Numbered from the stretch's first letter, positions 41,363 through 52,363 are shown. The stretch is DNA of 64,000 bases from Shewanella loihica PV-4 (GCF_000016065.1 NC_009092.1:558001-622000); one strand, 5' to 3'. Notes: generated by a model from the letters alone, not told the origin. Numbers and translations: made by a program.

Positions 41363-42490
41363 ATGGACAAGCTTGATGCGATCGTTATCGGTGCCGGTGT
41401 GGTTGGGCTCGCGGTGGCGGCTAGCTTGAGTCGGCGTTTTGGCAATGTGCTGATCATAGATCGCGCCGAGACCATAGGCACAGGCATCAGCAGTCGCAAC
41501 AGCGAGGTGATCCACGCAGGGATCTACTACCCGACGGGGAGCCTCAAGGCGCAGCTTTGCGTAGAGGGTAAACGGCAGCTGTATGCCTATTGTCGTCGCC
41601 GGGGTGTCGCCGTGAATTCCCTGGGTAAGCTGATAGTGGCGACTCAGGTCGAGCAGGAGGCGCAGCTCGACGCCTTGTTCACTCAAGCTCGGGCCAATGG
41701 GGTCGATGATCTTAACCCCCTTGGTCGCCGGCAACTGCAGGCACTCGAGCCGGCGCTCAAGGCATCTGCCGGGTTACTCTCTCCCTCTACAGGTATTGTC
41801 GACAGTCATGGCTTGATGCTGAGTCTGCTGGCCGAGGCGGAGGAGTATGGCGCGATATTCTGCCCTCATACCGAGTTTATCACCACCCAGGCCGATGCGA
41901 ATGGCTTCAGGGTGGAGCTGATGCAGCAAGGGGAGCGGGTGAGTCTGGAGACCAGCTTTCTGATCAACTGCGCCGGATTATTTGCCACAGAGGTGGCGAC
42001 GCGTATTGAGGGGCTGGCAGAGTCGCTCGTTCCACAGCTTTATTGGTGCAAGGGGCATTACTTTGCCTATCAGGGCAAGAGTCCGTTTGCGCATCTTATC
42101 TATCCCGTGCCCGAGCCAGGGCTGAAAGGCTTAGGAATACACGCCACCATAGATCTCGGCGGCCAGCTTAAGTTTGGCCCGGATGCTCAATACATGGTAC
42201 CTGACTCTCTGGAAGACTATCGGGTGCCAGAAGCGCTGCGCCAGCGTTTTCATCAGGCGATCGCGAGCTATTACCCAGGCATAGCAATTGAGCGGCTACA
42301 GACTGCCTACGCCGGGATCCGCCCTAAGCTACAGGGGCCAGATGACACCGAGGTGGCTGATTTCTTGATTCAGGGGGAGGCGCAGCATGGCATACCAGGC
42401 TTGGTGAATCTGCTGGGAATCGAATCCCCCGGATTAACGGCGAGTCTGGCCATTGCCGAGCAGGTCTCTCGGCAGTTAGTGACGCCATAA
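41363..42490 (+). CDS. FAD-dependent oxidoreductase, L-2-hydroxyglutarate oxidase-like
   Basis: 375 residues from ATG 41363 with a GGGGGAG ribosome site. Rossmann FAD-binding start DAIVIGAGVVGLAVAASLSRR, then RNSEVIHAGIYYPTGSLKAQLC, which closely follows the L-2-hydroxyglutarate oxidase LhgO family (HNSGVIHAGVYY type). The C-terminal FAD segment GIRPKLQGP and the ending GLVNLLGIESPGLTASLAIAEQV are also typical. It probably oxidises a 2-hydroxy acid and feeds electrons to quinone, with no hydrogen-bond proof of substrate from sequence. Stand-alone gene with its own terminator. Confidence 0.86.
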   Translation: MDKLDAIVIGAGVVGLAVAASLSRRFGNVLIIDRAETIGTGISSRNSEVIHAGIYYPTGSLKAQLCVEGKRQLYAYCRRRGVAVNSLGKLIVATQVEQEAQLDALFTQARANGVDDLNPLGRRQLQALEPALKASAGLLSPSTGIVDSHGLMLSLLAEAEEYGAIFCPHTEFITTQADANGFRVELMQQGERVSLETSFLINCAGLFATEVATRIEGLAESLVPQLYWCKGHYFAYQGKSPFAHLIYPVPEPGLKGLGIHATIDLGGQLKFGPDAQYMVPDSLEDYRVPEALRQRFHQAIASYYPGIAIERLQTAYAGIRPKLQGPDDTEVADFLIQGEAQHGIPGLVNLLGIESPGLTASLAIAEQVSRQLVTP

Positions 42491-42517
42491 AAAAAGGAGC
42501 CGATAGGCTCCTTTTTT
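42488..42517. terminator. Bidirectional terminator
   Basis: AAAAAAGGAGCC-GATA-GGCTCCTTTTTT between the converging oxidoreductase and deaD genes. Confidence 0.92.
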
Positions 42518-42552
42518 AAGTTCGCGCGCTTTAATCGCGCCAGGGACGGGCG

Positions 42553-44352
42553 TTAGCCGTTGTCTCTGTTGCCCTTACGGTGTGACTTGCGCTCACCCAC
42601 AGGCTTGCGACGACGCGGTGCACGGTTGTCATCGCTGGCATTGACAATTTCGCTGCCCGCTTCGCGGATGTTTAGCGGCTTGCCACATACGCGAACCTTC
42701 TTCAGGTGTTGCAGGACATCCTTTGGCATGCCTTCTGGCAGGTCGATCGAGGTGATCTGATCGAACAATTGGATCTGACCTATGTAACGGCTGTCGATGT
42801 TGGCTTCGTTGGCAACTGCGCCGACGATGTTGCCTACACCCACACCATGGTCACGACCCACGTCTAGCACGTAACGGCACATCTTGACGTCTGGATGATC
42901 TTTCAGGGTATCTGCCTGGCCCAGGTTTGCCGGAGTCGGACGCGATTCGCGGCGGCCACGAGGAGCACGATCTGAGCGGTCGCCACGGTCGCGCGAGTTG
43001 CGCTCGTCACGGCTATCGCGCTGACGCTCCTGAATAGGAGGCAGCTGCAGAGGACGCTCCTGCTGCACCATGTTGAGCAGTGCGGCGGCAAGTACTTCGG
43101 TGTCCACTTCCAGTTGCTGACACAGCTGGGCAACGGCGCCATGCATGAAGTCCAGCGACTCGTTGTCGATGGTGTTGGAAACCTGCTCTCCCAGACGCGA
43201 CAGACGACGCTCGGCCACTGTCTCAGGGCTTGGCACGTTCATCGGTGAGATACGGCTCTTGGTCGCACGCTCGATGGTGCGCAGCATGCGCATCTCTCTG
43301 TGGGTGACGAACAGAATCGCCATACCGGTACGGCCGGCGCGGCCGGTACGACCGATACGGTGTACATAGGCTTCGGTGTCGTAGGGGATATCATAGTTGA
43401 TCACGTGACCGATACGCTCAACGTCCAGACCACGGGCGGCCACGTCGGTGGCGATCAGGATATCCAGTTTGCCACGCTTAAGCTGATCGACGGCGCGCTC
43501 ACGAGCCTGTTGGTTCATGTCACCATGCAGTGGCGATGAGGCATAACCGCGGGCTTCCAGCTTCTCGGCCAGTTCGACACAAGAGTTACGGGTACGCACG
43601 AAGATGATGATACCTTCGGTGTTTTCAACTTCCAGTACGCGTACCAGGGCCTCGAGTTTGTTGTGCTGAGACACCTGCACGAAGCGCTGCTCGATAGACT
43701 CAACGGTTGTGTGGCTAGCTGCGATGCTGATGTGTACCGGCGTTTGCAGGTACTTGTTGGCGACGCGCTTGATCTGCTCTGGCATGGTGGCCGAGAAGAG
43801 TGCCAGTTGACGCTCCTGTGGCGTGTGCTCCAGGATCCACTCTATGTCGTCGATAAAGCCCATCTTGAGCATTTCATCGGCCTCATCGAGTACCAAGGCG
43901 TTGAGTGTCTCTAGCTTCAGGGTGCCACGACGCATGTGGTCCATGACACGACCCGGTGTACCCACGACAATCTGTGGGCCACGACGCAAGGCGTTAAGCT
44001 GTTGATGCATGCTCTGACCGCCGTAGATAGGCAGTACGTGCAGGCCCTTCATAAATTTGGAGTAGCTACCGAAGGCTTCGGCAACCTGTACCGCCAGTTC
44101 GCGGGTCGGCGCCAGTACCAGAATTTGTGGTACGTTGCGGTTAGGATCGATAGCGTTGAGTAGGGGCAGGGCAAAGGCACCGGTTTTACCCGTACCGGTT
44201 TGCGCCTGGCCTAGAATATCTTTACCCGCCATGAGGGGGTCGATACTGGCGGCCTGGATCGGGGTAGGTTTTTCATAACCTAGCTCGTCGAGAGCACGCA
44301 ACAAAGGCTCGGACAGGCCGAGTTCGCGGAAAGTTTTTTCACTGGATGACAT
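42553..44352 (-). CDS. deaD: ATP-dependent DEAD-box RNA helicase DeaD (CsdA)
   Basis: 599 residues from the ATG at 44352 (MSSSEKTFRELGLSEPLLRAL); the frame runs 144 bases further upstream without helicase homology. Motifs in order: Q motif KPTPIQAASI, Walker A AQTGTGKTG, PTRELA, TPGRVMDH, DEAD in LVLDEADEM, SAT, and HRIGRTGRAG. After the helicase core come a low-complexity Arg/Asp/Ser stretch (about 440-495) and the C-terminal DbpA/CsdA-type RNA-binding domain (VGVGNIVGAVANEANIDSRY), then a basic tail. It acts in ribosome assembly and mRNA decay, especially in the cold. The 247-bp gap upstream suggests a long leader, as in E. coli deaD. Confidence 0.95.
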   Translation of the reverse strand: MSSSEKTFRELGLSEPLLRALDELGYEKPTPIQAASIDPLMAGKDILGQAQTGTGKTGAFALPLLNAIDPNRNVPQILVLAPTRELAVQVAEAFGSYSKFMKGLHVLPIYGGQSMHQQLNALRRGPQIVVGTPGRVMDHMRRGTLKLETLNALVLDEADEMLKMGFIDDIEWILEHTPQERQLALFSATMPEQIKRVANKYLQTPVHISIAASHTTVESIEQRFVQVSQHNKLEALVRVLEVENTEGIIIFVRTRNSCVELAEKLEARGYASSPLHGDMNQQARERAVDQLKRGKLDILIATDVAARGLDVERIGHVINYDIPYDTEAYVHRIGRTGRAGRTGMAILFVTHREMRMLRTIERATKSRISPMNVPSPETVAERRLSRLGEQVSNTIDNESLDFMHGAVAQLCQQLEVDTEVLAAALLNMVQQERPLQLPPIQERQRDSRDERNSRDRGDRSDRAPRGRRESRPTPANLGQADTLKDHPDVKMCRYVLDVGRDHGVGVGNIVGAVANEANIDSRYIGQIQLFDQITSIDLPEGMPKDVLQHLKKVRVCGKPLNIREAGSEIVNASDDNRAPRRRKPVGERKSHRKGNRDNG

Positions 44353-44599
44353 GGGTTGTAGCCTTGTGGTGTAACTAAAGTGCAGAGACTGCACCAAAAG
44401 ATGTAAAAGACAGAAAATCAACCCCGTGTCGACTTCCCGCACCGAAAACGAATCAGTAAGCCGGTTATTATAACAGTAAGCCAGAGATCTTTCCACCGCC
44501 TGGCATAATTTTCGCAGTAAACTCAGGTGTCGTTAATTTAACCATTTAGTTAACAGTGAGTTACATTTTTCAAAAATACAAAAATCCCTGTGTTTTGTA

Positions 44600-45637
44600 T
44601 TAGTTATTCAAGAGATAAGTGTCAATTATTAACAGTTTATAGGCGGTTTCCGTAACAGCGGCCAGAAAATTAACATCTATCTTACTCGCCGCGTCACTGG
44701 GTTGGTGGTAATCCTTGTGGGGCGGCACGCCGAAGTAGAGCCAGGGGATGCCCGCCTGATGAAAAGGATAATGATCTGAGGCTCTTAACCAATCGACCTT
44801 CTGTATCGTCTTGCCCGCTTCCGGGGGATGATTGGCGCGAATACAAAGATTGACCGTCTGCTCCAGCCGGGCCTTGATCTGCTCGAACTGGCCAAATCCA
44901 CGGCGGCCCTCCAGGTAAATACGGCTGTTGCGCGCGGGGCGGCCAATCATGTCCAGGTTGACCATCAGCTGGATTTGACTGGCCTTGAGCTTGGCATCCG
45001 GCGCCATCAGGCCATCGACAAAGGCCTTGGAACCATAGAGGCCCGGCTCTTCGGCGTCGGTGGCGATAAACATCAGGTTGGTATCTCTTGGCAGGCGTGC
45101 GCTATGAAAGGCTATCTCAAGCATGCCGGCGACACCCGAGGCGTTATCGTCGGCGCCGTGATAGAGCTTATAGCCCTGCTTGCCCAGATGATCATAGTGG
45201 GCGACCACCAGACGCCAACTGTCGCTGGGCTCGTTTGCCGGCAATATGCCTATGATGTTGGTGCCAAGGCGAGTGCCGAACTGATAGTCGTACTCAAAGT
45301 CGTGATCGAAATGGCCCTGCCAGGGGGTGAGACCCGCCAGCTGCATCTGATTGGTTATGTAATCTCTGGCCAGGGCGGCGCCATCTGTGCCTGTCTTACG
45401 TCCGGCGAATTGATCGCTGCTGAGGGTCTTTACGTGGGCGAGGAGCCGTGCTTGATCGCTCCAGGTGAGCCGATACTCATCGCCGCAGCGCCTATCGTTC
45501 GGGCTCTCGGCGCAGCCTGCCAGGCCTAGTGTGAGCAGGCTCAGGGTGAACAGGCCCAGCTTAAGTAGACTTAGCAGTGGTGCGAGCCTTAAGTAGTGCT
45601 TATGGACAGGGGCGTAGGGACTTCTCAATGATGGCAA
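44600..45637 (-). CDS. M28 family zinc aminopeptidase, lipoprotein
   Basis: About 345 residues. N-terminal leader with lipobox GLAGC at about residue 42. The start at 45637 is a TTG tight against a GAGGA ribosome site; a second TTG at 45628 has better spacing and gives a shorter leader. Metal ligands of M28 peptidases are visible: HYDH, GADDNASG, DAEEPG, NLDMIG and the final His in HKDYHQPSD. Family knowledge: two zinc ions, release of N-terminal residues from peptides; probably a periplasm-facing membrane-anchored enzyme. Separated from uvrA by a terminator. Confidence 0.88.
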   Translation of the reverse strand: MPSLRSPYAPVHKHYLRLAPLLSLLKLGLFTLSLLTLGLAGCAESPNDRRCGDEYRLTWSDQARLLAHVKTLSSDQFAGRKTGTDGAALARDYITNQMQLAGLTPWQGHFDHDFEYDYQFGTRLGTNIIGILPANEPSDSWRLVVAHYDHLGKQGYKLYHGADDNASGVAGMLEIAFHSARLPRDTNLMFIATDAEEPGLYGSKAFVDGLMAPDAKLKASQIQLMVNLDMIGRPARNSRIYLEGRRGFGQFEQIKARLEQTVNLCIRANHPPEAGKTIQKVDWLRASDHYPFHQAGIPWLYFGVPPHKDYHQPSDAASKIDVNFLAAVTETAYKLLIIDTYLLNN

Positions 45638-45687
45638 TCCTCGAGTGTGAATACTCCTAAGCTACCCCTGTTTGCCGGGGAAGGAAA

Positions 45688-45716
45688 CAAAAAAGCCAGC
45701 CTGTCGAGGCTGGCTT
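45688..45716 (-). terminator. Terminator after uvrA
   Basis: On the minus strand AAGCCAGCC-TCGA-CAGGCTGGCTT followed by TTTTTT. Confidence 0.9.
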
Positions 45717-45760
45717 GTTAAGGCCGTCAGCTTGAGCTGCTCTTTCAATAGCGGCTTGAG

Positions 45761-48586
45761 TTAGCCCTTTAACAGCGGCTTGAGGAAGCGCGCCGTGTGG
45801 GAGCTTGGATGCTCGGCGACCTGCTCAGGTGTGCCGCTGACCAGTATGGTGCCGCCGCCGGAGCCGCCCTCTGGGCCGAGGTCGACGATCCAGTCCGCCG
45901 TCTTGATCACATCCAGGTTATGCTCGATAACCACTATGGTGTTGCCATGGGCCTTGAGGCGATGCAGCACATCCAGCAGCAGCTGAATATCGGCAAAATG
46001 CAGACCCGTGGTTGGCTCATCCAGAATGTAGAGGGTCTTGCCGGTATCGCGTTTCGACAGCTCCTTGGCCAGCTTAACCCTTTGAGCCTCACCACCAGAG
46101 AGGGTGGTGGCACTTTGGCCCAGGCCGATGTAGGAGAGACCGACCTCCATCAGCGTCTGTAGCTTGCGGGCGATGGCCGGCACGGCGTCGAAGAACTCGC
46201 GCGCCTCCTCGACTGTCATCTCCAGTACCTCGTGGATATTCTTGCCCTTGTAGCGCACCTCCAGGGTCTCGCGGTTATAGCGCTTGCTCTTACAGCTGTC
46301 ACAGGGCACATACACATCCGGCAGGAAGTGCATCTCCACCTTGATTAGGCCGTCACCCTGACAGGCCTCGCAGCGTCCGCCCTTGACGTTAAAGGAGAAA
46401 CGCCCCGGCTTGTAGCCACGGGTTCTCGCCTCTTGGGTGGCGGCAAACAGCTCGCGGATCGGGGTAAAGATCCCCGTATAGGTAGCCGGGTTAGAGCGCG
46501 GCGTGCGGCCGATGGGGCTCTGGTCGATATCCACTACTTTGTCGCAGTGATCCATGCCTGCGACTTTCTTATAAGGCGCGGGTTCATCGACCGTGGCGCC
46601 GTTGAGCTGGCGATGGGCGATCTTGTAGAAGGTGTCGTTGATCAGGGTCGACTTGCCCGAGCCCGATACCCCGGTGACACAGGTAAACAGGCCGACGGGA
46701 ATGGTGAGGTCGACCTGCTTGAGGTTGTTGCCCGAGGCGCCGAAGAGTTCGATTACCTTGCTGGCATCGTACTGGGCGCGTTTCTCGCTGATATGGATCT
46801 GCTTCTTACCCGAGATATATTGGCCTGTGACCGACTCGTCGCAGGCGACGATCTCCTTGAGCGGGCCGTCGCAGATCACCTGACCGCCATGCACCCCGGC
46901 GCCCGGGCCGATGTCGATAATATGATCCGCCATGCGAATGGCGTCTTCGTCGTGTTCGACCACGATGACAGTGTTGCCGAGATCCCGCAAGTGGATCAAG
47001 GTGTTAAGCAGGCGCTCGTTATCTCTCTGGTGCAGGCCGATGGAGGGTTCATCCAGCACATACATGACGCCGACTAAGCCGGCGCCGATTTGGCTGGCCA
47101 GACGGATACGCTGGGCCTCGCCGCCAGACAGGGTGTCGGCCGAGCGCGACAGGCTCAGGTAGTTGAGGCCGACGTTGACCAGGAAGCCGAGACGATCGCG
47201 CACCTCCTTAAGGATCTTCTCGGCGATCTGTGCCCGCTGACCGGTCAGGCTCAGCTGCTCGAAATACTCCATCGCCTCGCCGATAGACCAGTCTGTGAGT
47301 CTCGGCAGGTTAAGGTCTTCGATAAACACATGGCGAGCCTCTTCACGCAGGCGCGAGCCGCCACAGCTGCTACAGGCCTGAGTGTTGATGTATTTAGCCA
47401 GTTCTTCACGCACCGCGTTAGACTCAGTCTCGCGGTAGCGTCTGTCCATGTTGTTGAGGATCCCTTCGAAGGGATGGTTACGCACCACCACGTCGCCGCG
47501 ATCGTTAATGTATTTGAACGCTATGCTCTCCTTGCCCGAGCCGTGCAGCACTATGTTACGGATCTTGGCGCTCAGCTTCTCAAACGGCGCCTCGACATCG
47601 AACTTATAGTGCTCCGCTAGCGAGGTGAGCATCTGGAAATAGTAGAAGTTGCGTCTGTCCCAGCCGCGGATCGCGCCGCCGGCCAGTGAGAGTTCGGTGT
47701 TGGTGATCACCCTGTCGGCATCGAAAAATTGCTGCACGCCTAGGCCATCACAGGTAGGGCAGGCACCGGCCGGGTTGTTGAAGGAGAAGATGCGCGGCTC
47801 AAGCTCCGCCATGGAGTAACCACAGTGGGTACAGGCAAAGTTGGCCGAGAACAGCAGCTCTTCGCTGTCGCCGTCCATGGAGGCGACGGTGGCGATGCCG
47901 CCAGAGAGTTCCAGCGCGGTCTCGAAGGATTCCGCCAGGCGCTGCTGCAGATCGTCACGCACCTTGAAGCGATCCACCACCACCTCGATAGTGTGCTTTA
48001 CGTGAAGCTCAAGGGCTGGAGGATCGGACAGGTCGCACACCTCGCCGTCGATACGGGCGCGGATAAAGCCCTGGGCCGCCAGGCTGTCCAGCAGCTTGAC
48101 GTGCTCGCCCTTACGATCGTTGATCACAGGGGCCAGCAGCATCTGCCGGCTGCCCTCTGGCAGGGTGAGTACCTTGTCGACCATCTGGCTGACGGTCTGC
48201 GCCGCCAGTGGTTGGTTGTGGGTCGGACATCTCGGCTCGCCGACACGGGCAAACAGCAGACGCAGGTAGTCGTAGATCTCTGTGATGGTGCCCACGGTGG
48301 AGCGTGGGTTATGGGAGGTCGATTTTTGTTCGATTGAGATCGCCGGACTCAGGCCCTCGATATGATCCACATCTGGCTTCTCCATCAGGCTGAGGAACTG
48401 GCGCGCATAAGCCGACAAGGATTCGACATAACGACGCTGGCCCTCGGCGTAGAGGGTGTCGAAGGCGAGTGAGGATTTTCCTGAACCCGACAGGCCAGTG
48501 ATCACAATAAGCTTATCTCTGGGGATCGTAAGGTTGATGTTTTTGAGATTGTGGGTGCGGGCGCCACGAACTTCAATCTTGTCCAT
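45761..48586 (-). CDS. uvrA: Excinuclease ABC subunit A
   Basis: 941 residues, full length. Two ABC ATPase halves: first Walker [21 protein letters not shown] (about 31-50) and signature [16 protein letters not shown]; second Walker [11 protein letters not shown] (about 640) and [16 protein letters not shown]. Zinc-binding Cys sets CTHCGYSM...CPTC and CEACQGDG...CDSC are complete. UvrA recognises bulky DNA lesions and loads UvrB in nucleotide excision repair. Divergent from an MFS gene with ssb beyond it, a conserved order. No convincing LexA box was found in the 202-bp gap. Confidence 0.98.
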   Translation of the reverse strand: MDKIEVRGARTHNLKNINLTIPRDKLIVITGLSGSGKSSLAFDTLYAEGQRRYVESLSAYARQFLSLMEKPDVDHIEGLSPAISIEQKSTSHNPRSTVGTITEIYDYLRLLFARVGEPRCPTHNQPLAAQTVSQMVDKVLTLPEGSRQMLLAPVINDRKGEHVKLLDSLAAQGFIRARIDGEVCDLSDPPALELHVKHTIEVVVDRFKVRDDLQQRLAESFETALELSGGIATVASMDGDSEELLFSANFACTHCGYSMAELEPRIFSFNNPAGACPTCDGLGVQQFFDADRVITNTELSLAGGAIRGWDRRNFYYFQMLTSLAEHYKFDVEAPFEKLSAKIRNIVLHGSGKESIAFKYINDRGDVVVRNHPFEGILNNMDRRYRETESNAVREELAKYINTQACSSCGGSRLREEARHVFIEDLNLPRLTDWSIGEAMEYFEQLSLTGQRAQIAEKILKEVRDRLGFLVNVGLNYLSLSRSADTLSGGEAQRIRLASQIGAGLVGVMYVLDEPSIGLHQRDNERLLNTLIHLRDLGNTVIVVEHDEDAIRMADHIIDIGPGAGVHGGQVICDGPLKEIVACDESVTGQYISGKKQIHISEKRAQYDASKVIELFGASGNNLKQVDLTIPVGLFTCVTGVSGSGKSTLINDTFYKIAHRQLNGATVDEPAPYKKVAGMDHCDKVVDIDQSPIGRTPRSNPATYTGIFTPIRELFAATQEARTRGYKPGRFSFNVKGGRCEACQGDGLIKVEMHFLPDVYVPCDSCKSKRYNRETLEVRYKGKNIHEVLEMTVEEAREFFDAVPAIARKLQTLMEVGLSYIGLGQSATTLSGGEAQRVKLAKELSKRDTGKTLYILDEPTTGLHFADIQLLLDVLHRLKAHGNTIVVIEHNLDVIKTADWIVDLGPEGGSGGGTILVSGTPEQVAEHPSSHTARFLKPLLKG

Positions 48587-48788
48587 CTGTCTCTCTGAAT
48601 GTGCCGAAAAAGAGACTGATTATCGCATAAAAATTGAGTTAGGTCATAGAAAAGCCCAGCCTGTGATCTGGCCATGGGGGGAGGGCAATTGCGCATTTTG
48701 CTCGCATCTTCAACTTTTCTTTTTGAGCTATTTCTCCGCTTCGTGATAAACTGCGCGACTTATTTATGAATACAGATCAGGGCGAATA

Positions 48789-50156
48789 ATGGCCAATAAT
48801 GGACTGTCTAAGACTGAGAAAAAAGTCGCGTTTTCACTAGCCAGTGTATTTGGGCTACGCATGATGGGCTTGTTTATGATCATGCCTGTCTTTGCGTTGT
48901 ACGGACAACACCTTGAGGGATTCTCTCCCCTGTGGGTGGGGATTGCCATCGGGGCCTATGGCCTAACCCAGGCCATCTTGCAGATCCCCATGGGGATCCT
49001 ATCGGACAGATATGGCCGCAAGCCTATCATTCTTATCGGCCTGGCCCTGTTTGCGCTGGGCAGTCTGCTGGCCGCCTCGGCCGATTCTATCTATGGCGTC
49101 GTCGCCGGACGAGCCCTACAGGGGATGGGGGCGATAGCCGCCGCCGTGTTGGCCCTGGCCGCCGACCTGACCCGTGACGAGCAACGCACTAAGGTGATGG
49201 CCATCATAGGCATGTGCATCGGCTTCTCCTTCGCGCTCTCTCTGCTGGTGGGGCCGATCGTGGCCGAGCATCTTGGTCTGTCGGGTCTGTTTGCGATGAC
49301 GGCCGGTCTCGCCCTGTTGGGGATGGTGATAGTGCAGCTGCTGGTGCCTAACCCCATAGGTCAGGCGCCCAAAGGCGATACCGTCGCCGCGCCAGCCAAG
49401 CTCAAGGCGATGCTCACCGATCCGCAGCTGTTCCGCTTGGATGCGGGTATCTTCATCCTGCATCTGGTGTTAACCGCCGTATTTGTCGCGCTGCCGCTGG
49501 ATCTGGTCGATGCCGGCCTGGTGAAAGAGAAGCACTGGATGCTCTATTTCCCCGCCTTCGTGGGGGCCTTCTTCCTCATGGTGCCGCTGATCATCATAGG
49601 GGTGAAGAAGAAAAACACTAAGGCGACCTTCCAGATTGCCCTGCTTATCATGATCGCCGCCCTGGCTGCCATGGCGCTGTTTGCCAACAGCCTGGTGGTG
49701 CTGAGCGTTGCCGTGGTGCTCTTCTTCACCGGTTTCAACTATCTCGAAGCATCCCTGCCAAGCCTAATCGCTAAGTTCTGCCCCGTGGGCGACAAGGGAT
49801 CGGCCATGGGGGTCTACTCTACCAGTCAGTTCCTCGGCGCCTTCTGTGGAGGCCTGCTGGGTGGCGGCGCCTATCAGCTGCTGGGAGCCGCCGGTGTGTT
49901 CGCGGTGGCACTGGGCCTGATGTGTATATGGCTGCTGCTAACATTGGGGATGCAAAACCCCATACTGTTAAAGAGTTACACCCTGGAAGCCGAGGTGGAA
50001 GGTAAGGAGCAGGCCCGCGCTATGGCGACCGAGCTATCGCAGCTGCCCGGCGTGGCCGAGGCCATTGTGGTGCTTGAGGAGAAGGTCGCTTATTTAAAAG
50101 TTGATGAGCATTTCGATTTGAGACAGGCGCGAGCTGTGTTAGGCTCTTCCAATTAA
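48789..50156 (+). CDS. MFS transporter with C-terminal YAM-like domain (YajR-like)
   Basis: 455 residues. Twelve membrane segments with the MFS motif A GILSDRYGRKPI between helices 2 and 3 and RALQGMGAIAAAVLALAAD in helix 4. After the last helix a 65-residue ferredoxin-like cytoplasmic domain follows (EVEGKEQARAMATELSQLPG; VLEEKVAYLKVDEHFDL), as in E. coli YajR. Family knowledge suggests a proton-driven exporter; substrate unknown. Divergent from uvrA and 72 bp ahead of ssb on the same strand. Confidence 0.9.
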   Translation: MANNGLSKTEKKVAFSLASVFGLRMMGLFMIMPVFALYGQHLEGFSPLWVGIAIGAYGLTQAILQIPMGILSDRYGRKPIILIGLALFALGSLLAASADSIYGVVAGRALQGMGAIAAAVLALAADLTRDEQRTKVMAIIGMCIGFSFALSLLVGPIVAEHLGLSGLFAMTAGLALLGMVIVQLLVPNPIGQAPKGDTVAAPAKLKAMLTDPQLFRLDAGIFILHLVLTAVFVALPLDLVDAGLVKEKHWMLYFPAFVGAFFLMVPLIIIGVKKKNTKATFQIALLIMIAALAAMALFANSLVVLSVAVVLFFTGFNYLEASLPSLIAKFCPVGDKGSAMGVYSTSQFLGAFCGGLLGGGAYQLLGAAGVFAVALGLMCIWLLLTLGMQNPILLKSYTLEAEVEGKEQARAMATELSQLPGVAEAIVVLEEKVAYLKVDEHFDLRQARAVLGSSN

Positions 50157-50228
50157 CAGATTCGCGGTCGAGTACGGCCGTGCATCTGTACCTAATTTAG
50201 ATTTATAAGATTATCGCAGGAGATTTCA

Positions 50229-50891
50229 ATGGCCAGTCGTGGTGTCAATAAGGTAATTTTGGTCGGTAACCTAGGGAAAGATCCCGAAGTTCGTTACATG
50301 CCAAACGGCAACGCCGTAGCCAACTTTACAGTGGCGACCAGTGAGTCTTGGAAAGACCAGCAAGGTCAGATGCAAGAACGTACAGAATGGCACAACATTG
50401 TAATGTACCGTCGTCTTGCGGAGATCGCCGGTGAGTACCTGAAGAAGGGCTCGAAAGTGTATCTGGAAGGTAAACTGCAGACCAGCAAGTGGCAGGATCA
50501 GCAGACCGGACAAGATCGCTACAAGACAGAGATCAACGTTAACGAGATGCAGATGCTGGATAGCCGTGGCCAAGGCCAAGGCGGTCAGGGTGGCCAACAA
50601 GGTTACGGTGCGCCGCAACAGCAAAACCAATACGCACCACAGCAGTCGGCGCCAGCCGCGCGTCCACAGCAGCCGCAACACTCGGCTCCTCAAGGTGGGT
50701 ACGGTGCCCAGCAACAGGCAGCACCACAGCAGCAAGGTTATGGCGCTCAACCACAGCAGGCCCCTGCCTATGCACCTAAGCCGCAGGCGGCTCCACAACA
50801 GCAAGCGCCGCAGCAGCGTCCAGCACCTCAGCCACAGCAGAACTTCACGCCGGATCTGGATGACGGTTGGGACGACGATATCCCGTTCTAG
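50229..50891 (+). CDS. ssb: Single-stranded DNA-binding protein
   Basis: 220 residues, longer than E. coli SSB (178) through its linker. OB-fold at residues 1-112 ([59 protein letters not shown]). Linker of about 90 residues is Gln/Ala/Pro-rich with recurrent GYGAQQ and APQQQ motifs. The conserved acidic tip [10 protein letters not shown] that recruits replication and repair proteins is intact. AGGAG ribosome site 6 bp from the start. Confidence 0.98.
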   Translation: MASRGVNKVILVGNLGKDPEVRYMPNGNAVANFTVATSESWKDQQGQMQERTEWHNIVMYRRLAEIAGEYLKKGSKVYLEGKLQTSKWQDQQTGQDRYKTEINVNEMQMLDSRGQGQGGQGGQQGYGAPQQQNQYAPQQSAPAARPQQPQHSAPQGGYGAQQQAAPQQQGYGAQPQQAPAYAPKPQAAPQQQAPQQRPAPQPQQNFTPDLDDGWDDDIPF

Positions 50892-50915
50892 GATTAGGTC
50901 GACAAATGTTTGCTT

Positions 50916-50945
50916 AAAACCCTGCCTTGGCAGGGTTTTTCTTTT
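50916..50945 (+). terminator. Terminator after ssb
   Basis: AAAACCCTGCC-TT-GGCAGGGTTTT followed by TCTTTT. Confidence 0.92.
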
Positions 50946-51086
50946 CTTAGACTCTGCCGCGCTATGCTCTTCTTAGCATGCGTCGGTCGGCGTCACCCTG
51001 CGGGAGTGTTCATTTACCGCCATGCGGTGTAAAATGCGCGCCCAGCCCGTAAAAGGGCGACTGCTAAACTTGGGTTACCCTTATTT

Positions 51087-52076
51087 ATGTCATCTGCCAC
51101 TATGCCAACTGCTATTAATCGTACCTTCTCCATTGCGCCCATGCTCGATTGGACCGACAGGCATTACCGCTATTTCGCGCGCCTGATGTCTTCCGAGTTG
51201 CTGCTCTATACCGAGATGGTGACGACCGGGGCGATCATTCATGGCAAGGGCGATTATCTGGCCTATAACCAGGAGGAGCATCCGCTGGCGCTGCAGCTAG
51301 GGGGATCCAATCCTGAGGATTTGGCTAAGTGTGCCAAGCTGGCGGCAGAGCGCGGCTATGATGAGGTCAACCTCAATGTGGGCTGCCCGTCGGATCGCGT
51401 GCAGAATGGCCGTTTCGGTGCCTGCCTGATGGCCGAGCCTGATCTGGTGGCTCAGTGCGTGGCGGCGATGAATGAGGTGGTGGATATTCCGGTAACGGTG
51501 AAGACCCGCATCGGCATCGACGAGCAGGACAGCTATGAGTTTCTTACCGAGTTCGTCGACAAGGTGAGCGCGGCTGGCTGTGACACCTTTATTATTCATG
51601 CCCGCAAGGCCTGGTTGCAGGGGCTGAGTCCCAAGGAGAACCGCGAGATCCCCGAGCTCGACTATGACAGGGTGTATCGTCTCAAGCAGGATTACCCTCA
51701 GCTGAGCATCTCCATCAATGGTGGGGTCAAGACACTTGAAGAGTGCGGCGAGCACCTCAAACAGCTAGACGGCGTCATGGTGGGCCGCGAAGCCTATCAA
51801 AATCCTTATCTGTTGGCTCAGGTGGATCAGCAGCTGTGCGGCCTGGACAAGCCAGTGCTGAGCAGAGATGCCGTTTTGGAGAATATGATTCCCTATATAG
51901 AGAAACATCTAGTGTCCGGTGGCCGCCTGAATCATATTACCCGTCACATGACAGGTTTGTACCAGGGCGAGGCGGGTTCGCGCGCCTGGCGTCGTTATTT
52001 GAGCGAGAATGCTCATAAGCCTGGTGCCGGTATCGCCGTGGTGCATGAGGCCAGAGCCAGCATGGAACTCAAATAA
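51087..52076 (+). CDS. dusA: tRNA-dihydrouridine(20/20a) synthase
   Basis: 329 residues. FMN-dependent TIM barrel: [20 protein letters not shown] at the N-terminus, the catalytic cysteine in [54 protein letters not shown] and the phosphate-binding [15 protein letters not shown] and [14 protein letters not shown]. The pattern is that of DusA, which reduces uridines 20 and 20a in the D-loop of tRNA, rather than DusB or DusC. Stand-alone gene with a terminator behind it. Recoded start choice follows the ATG with highest N-terminal conservation; it has only a weak ribosome site. Confidence 0.93.
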   Translation: MSSATMPTAINRTFSIAPMLDWTDRHYRYFARLMSSELLLYTEMVTTGAIIHGKGDYLAYNQEEHPLALQLGGSNPEDLAKCAKLAAERGYDEVNLNVGCPSDRVQNGRFGACLMAEPDLVAQCVAAMNEVVDIPVTVKTRIGIDEQDSYEFLTEFVDKVSAAGCDTFIIHARKAWLQGLSPKENREIPELDYDRVYRLKQDYPQLSISINGGVKTLEECGEHLKQLDGVMVGREAYQNPYLLAQVDQQLCGLDKPVLSRDAVLENMIPYIEKHLVSGGRLNHITRHMTGLYQGEAGSRAWRRYLSENAHKPGAGIAVVHEARASMELK

Positions 52077-52116
52077 AAGCACAATATAAACAATGTATTG
52101 AACAAGATTATTGCAG

Positions 52117-52145
52117 AAAGCCGCTGATACCACAGCGGCTTTTTG
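52117..52145 (+). terminator. Terminator after dusA
   Basis: AAAGCCGCTG-ATACCA-CAGCGGCTTT then TT. Confidence 0.88.
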
Positions 52146-52162
52146 TTGTCTGATTTTTAAAC

Positions 52163-52184
52163 TTTTCACCAAAGGTGGTGAAAA
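52163..52184. promoter_or_regulatory. Candidate activator site 1 upstream of sigma-54 promoter
   Basis: TTTTCACC-N6-GGTGAAAA, a perfect inverted repeat centred about 160 bp upstream of the expected transcript start. Confidence 0.6.
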
Positions 52185-52195
52185 TTACCAGCCGG

Positions 52196-52210
52196 TAGTG
52201 AAACTCACTA
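52196..52210. promoter_or_regulatory. Candidate activator site 2 upstream of sigma-54 promoter
   Basis: TAGTGA-AAC-TCACTA, perfect inverted repeat centred about 130 bp upstream of the expected transcript start. It shares the GTGAA core with site 1. Confidence 0.55.
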
Positions 52211-52306
52211 TCTTCTTATCCAGCTGCCTCAGTTCTAATGAATGCCTCAGCGGTATTAAATTTTATAAATCCATATTTATCATGTGTTTATATTGTTTTT
52301 ACAAAG

Positions 52307-52323
52307 TTGGCACACCCCTTGTA
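52307..52323 (+). promoter_or_regulatory. Sigma-54-type promoter
   Basis: TTGGCACACCCCTTGTA against consensus YTGGCACGNNNNTTGCW: spacing is exact, with the GG and GT dinucleotides ten bases apart and two mismatches. It lies 41 bp before the first gene of the PspC-like operon. Confidence 0.75.
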
Positions 52324-52363
52324 TTGTCATAGATGTCATAAACGAAATGGAAAGGAAGACATC

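Noticed and set aside
48587..48788. LexA box upstream of uvrA
   Set aside because: Searched for CTGT-N8-ACAG; only an isolated CTGT was found.
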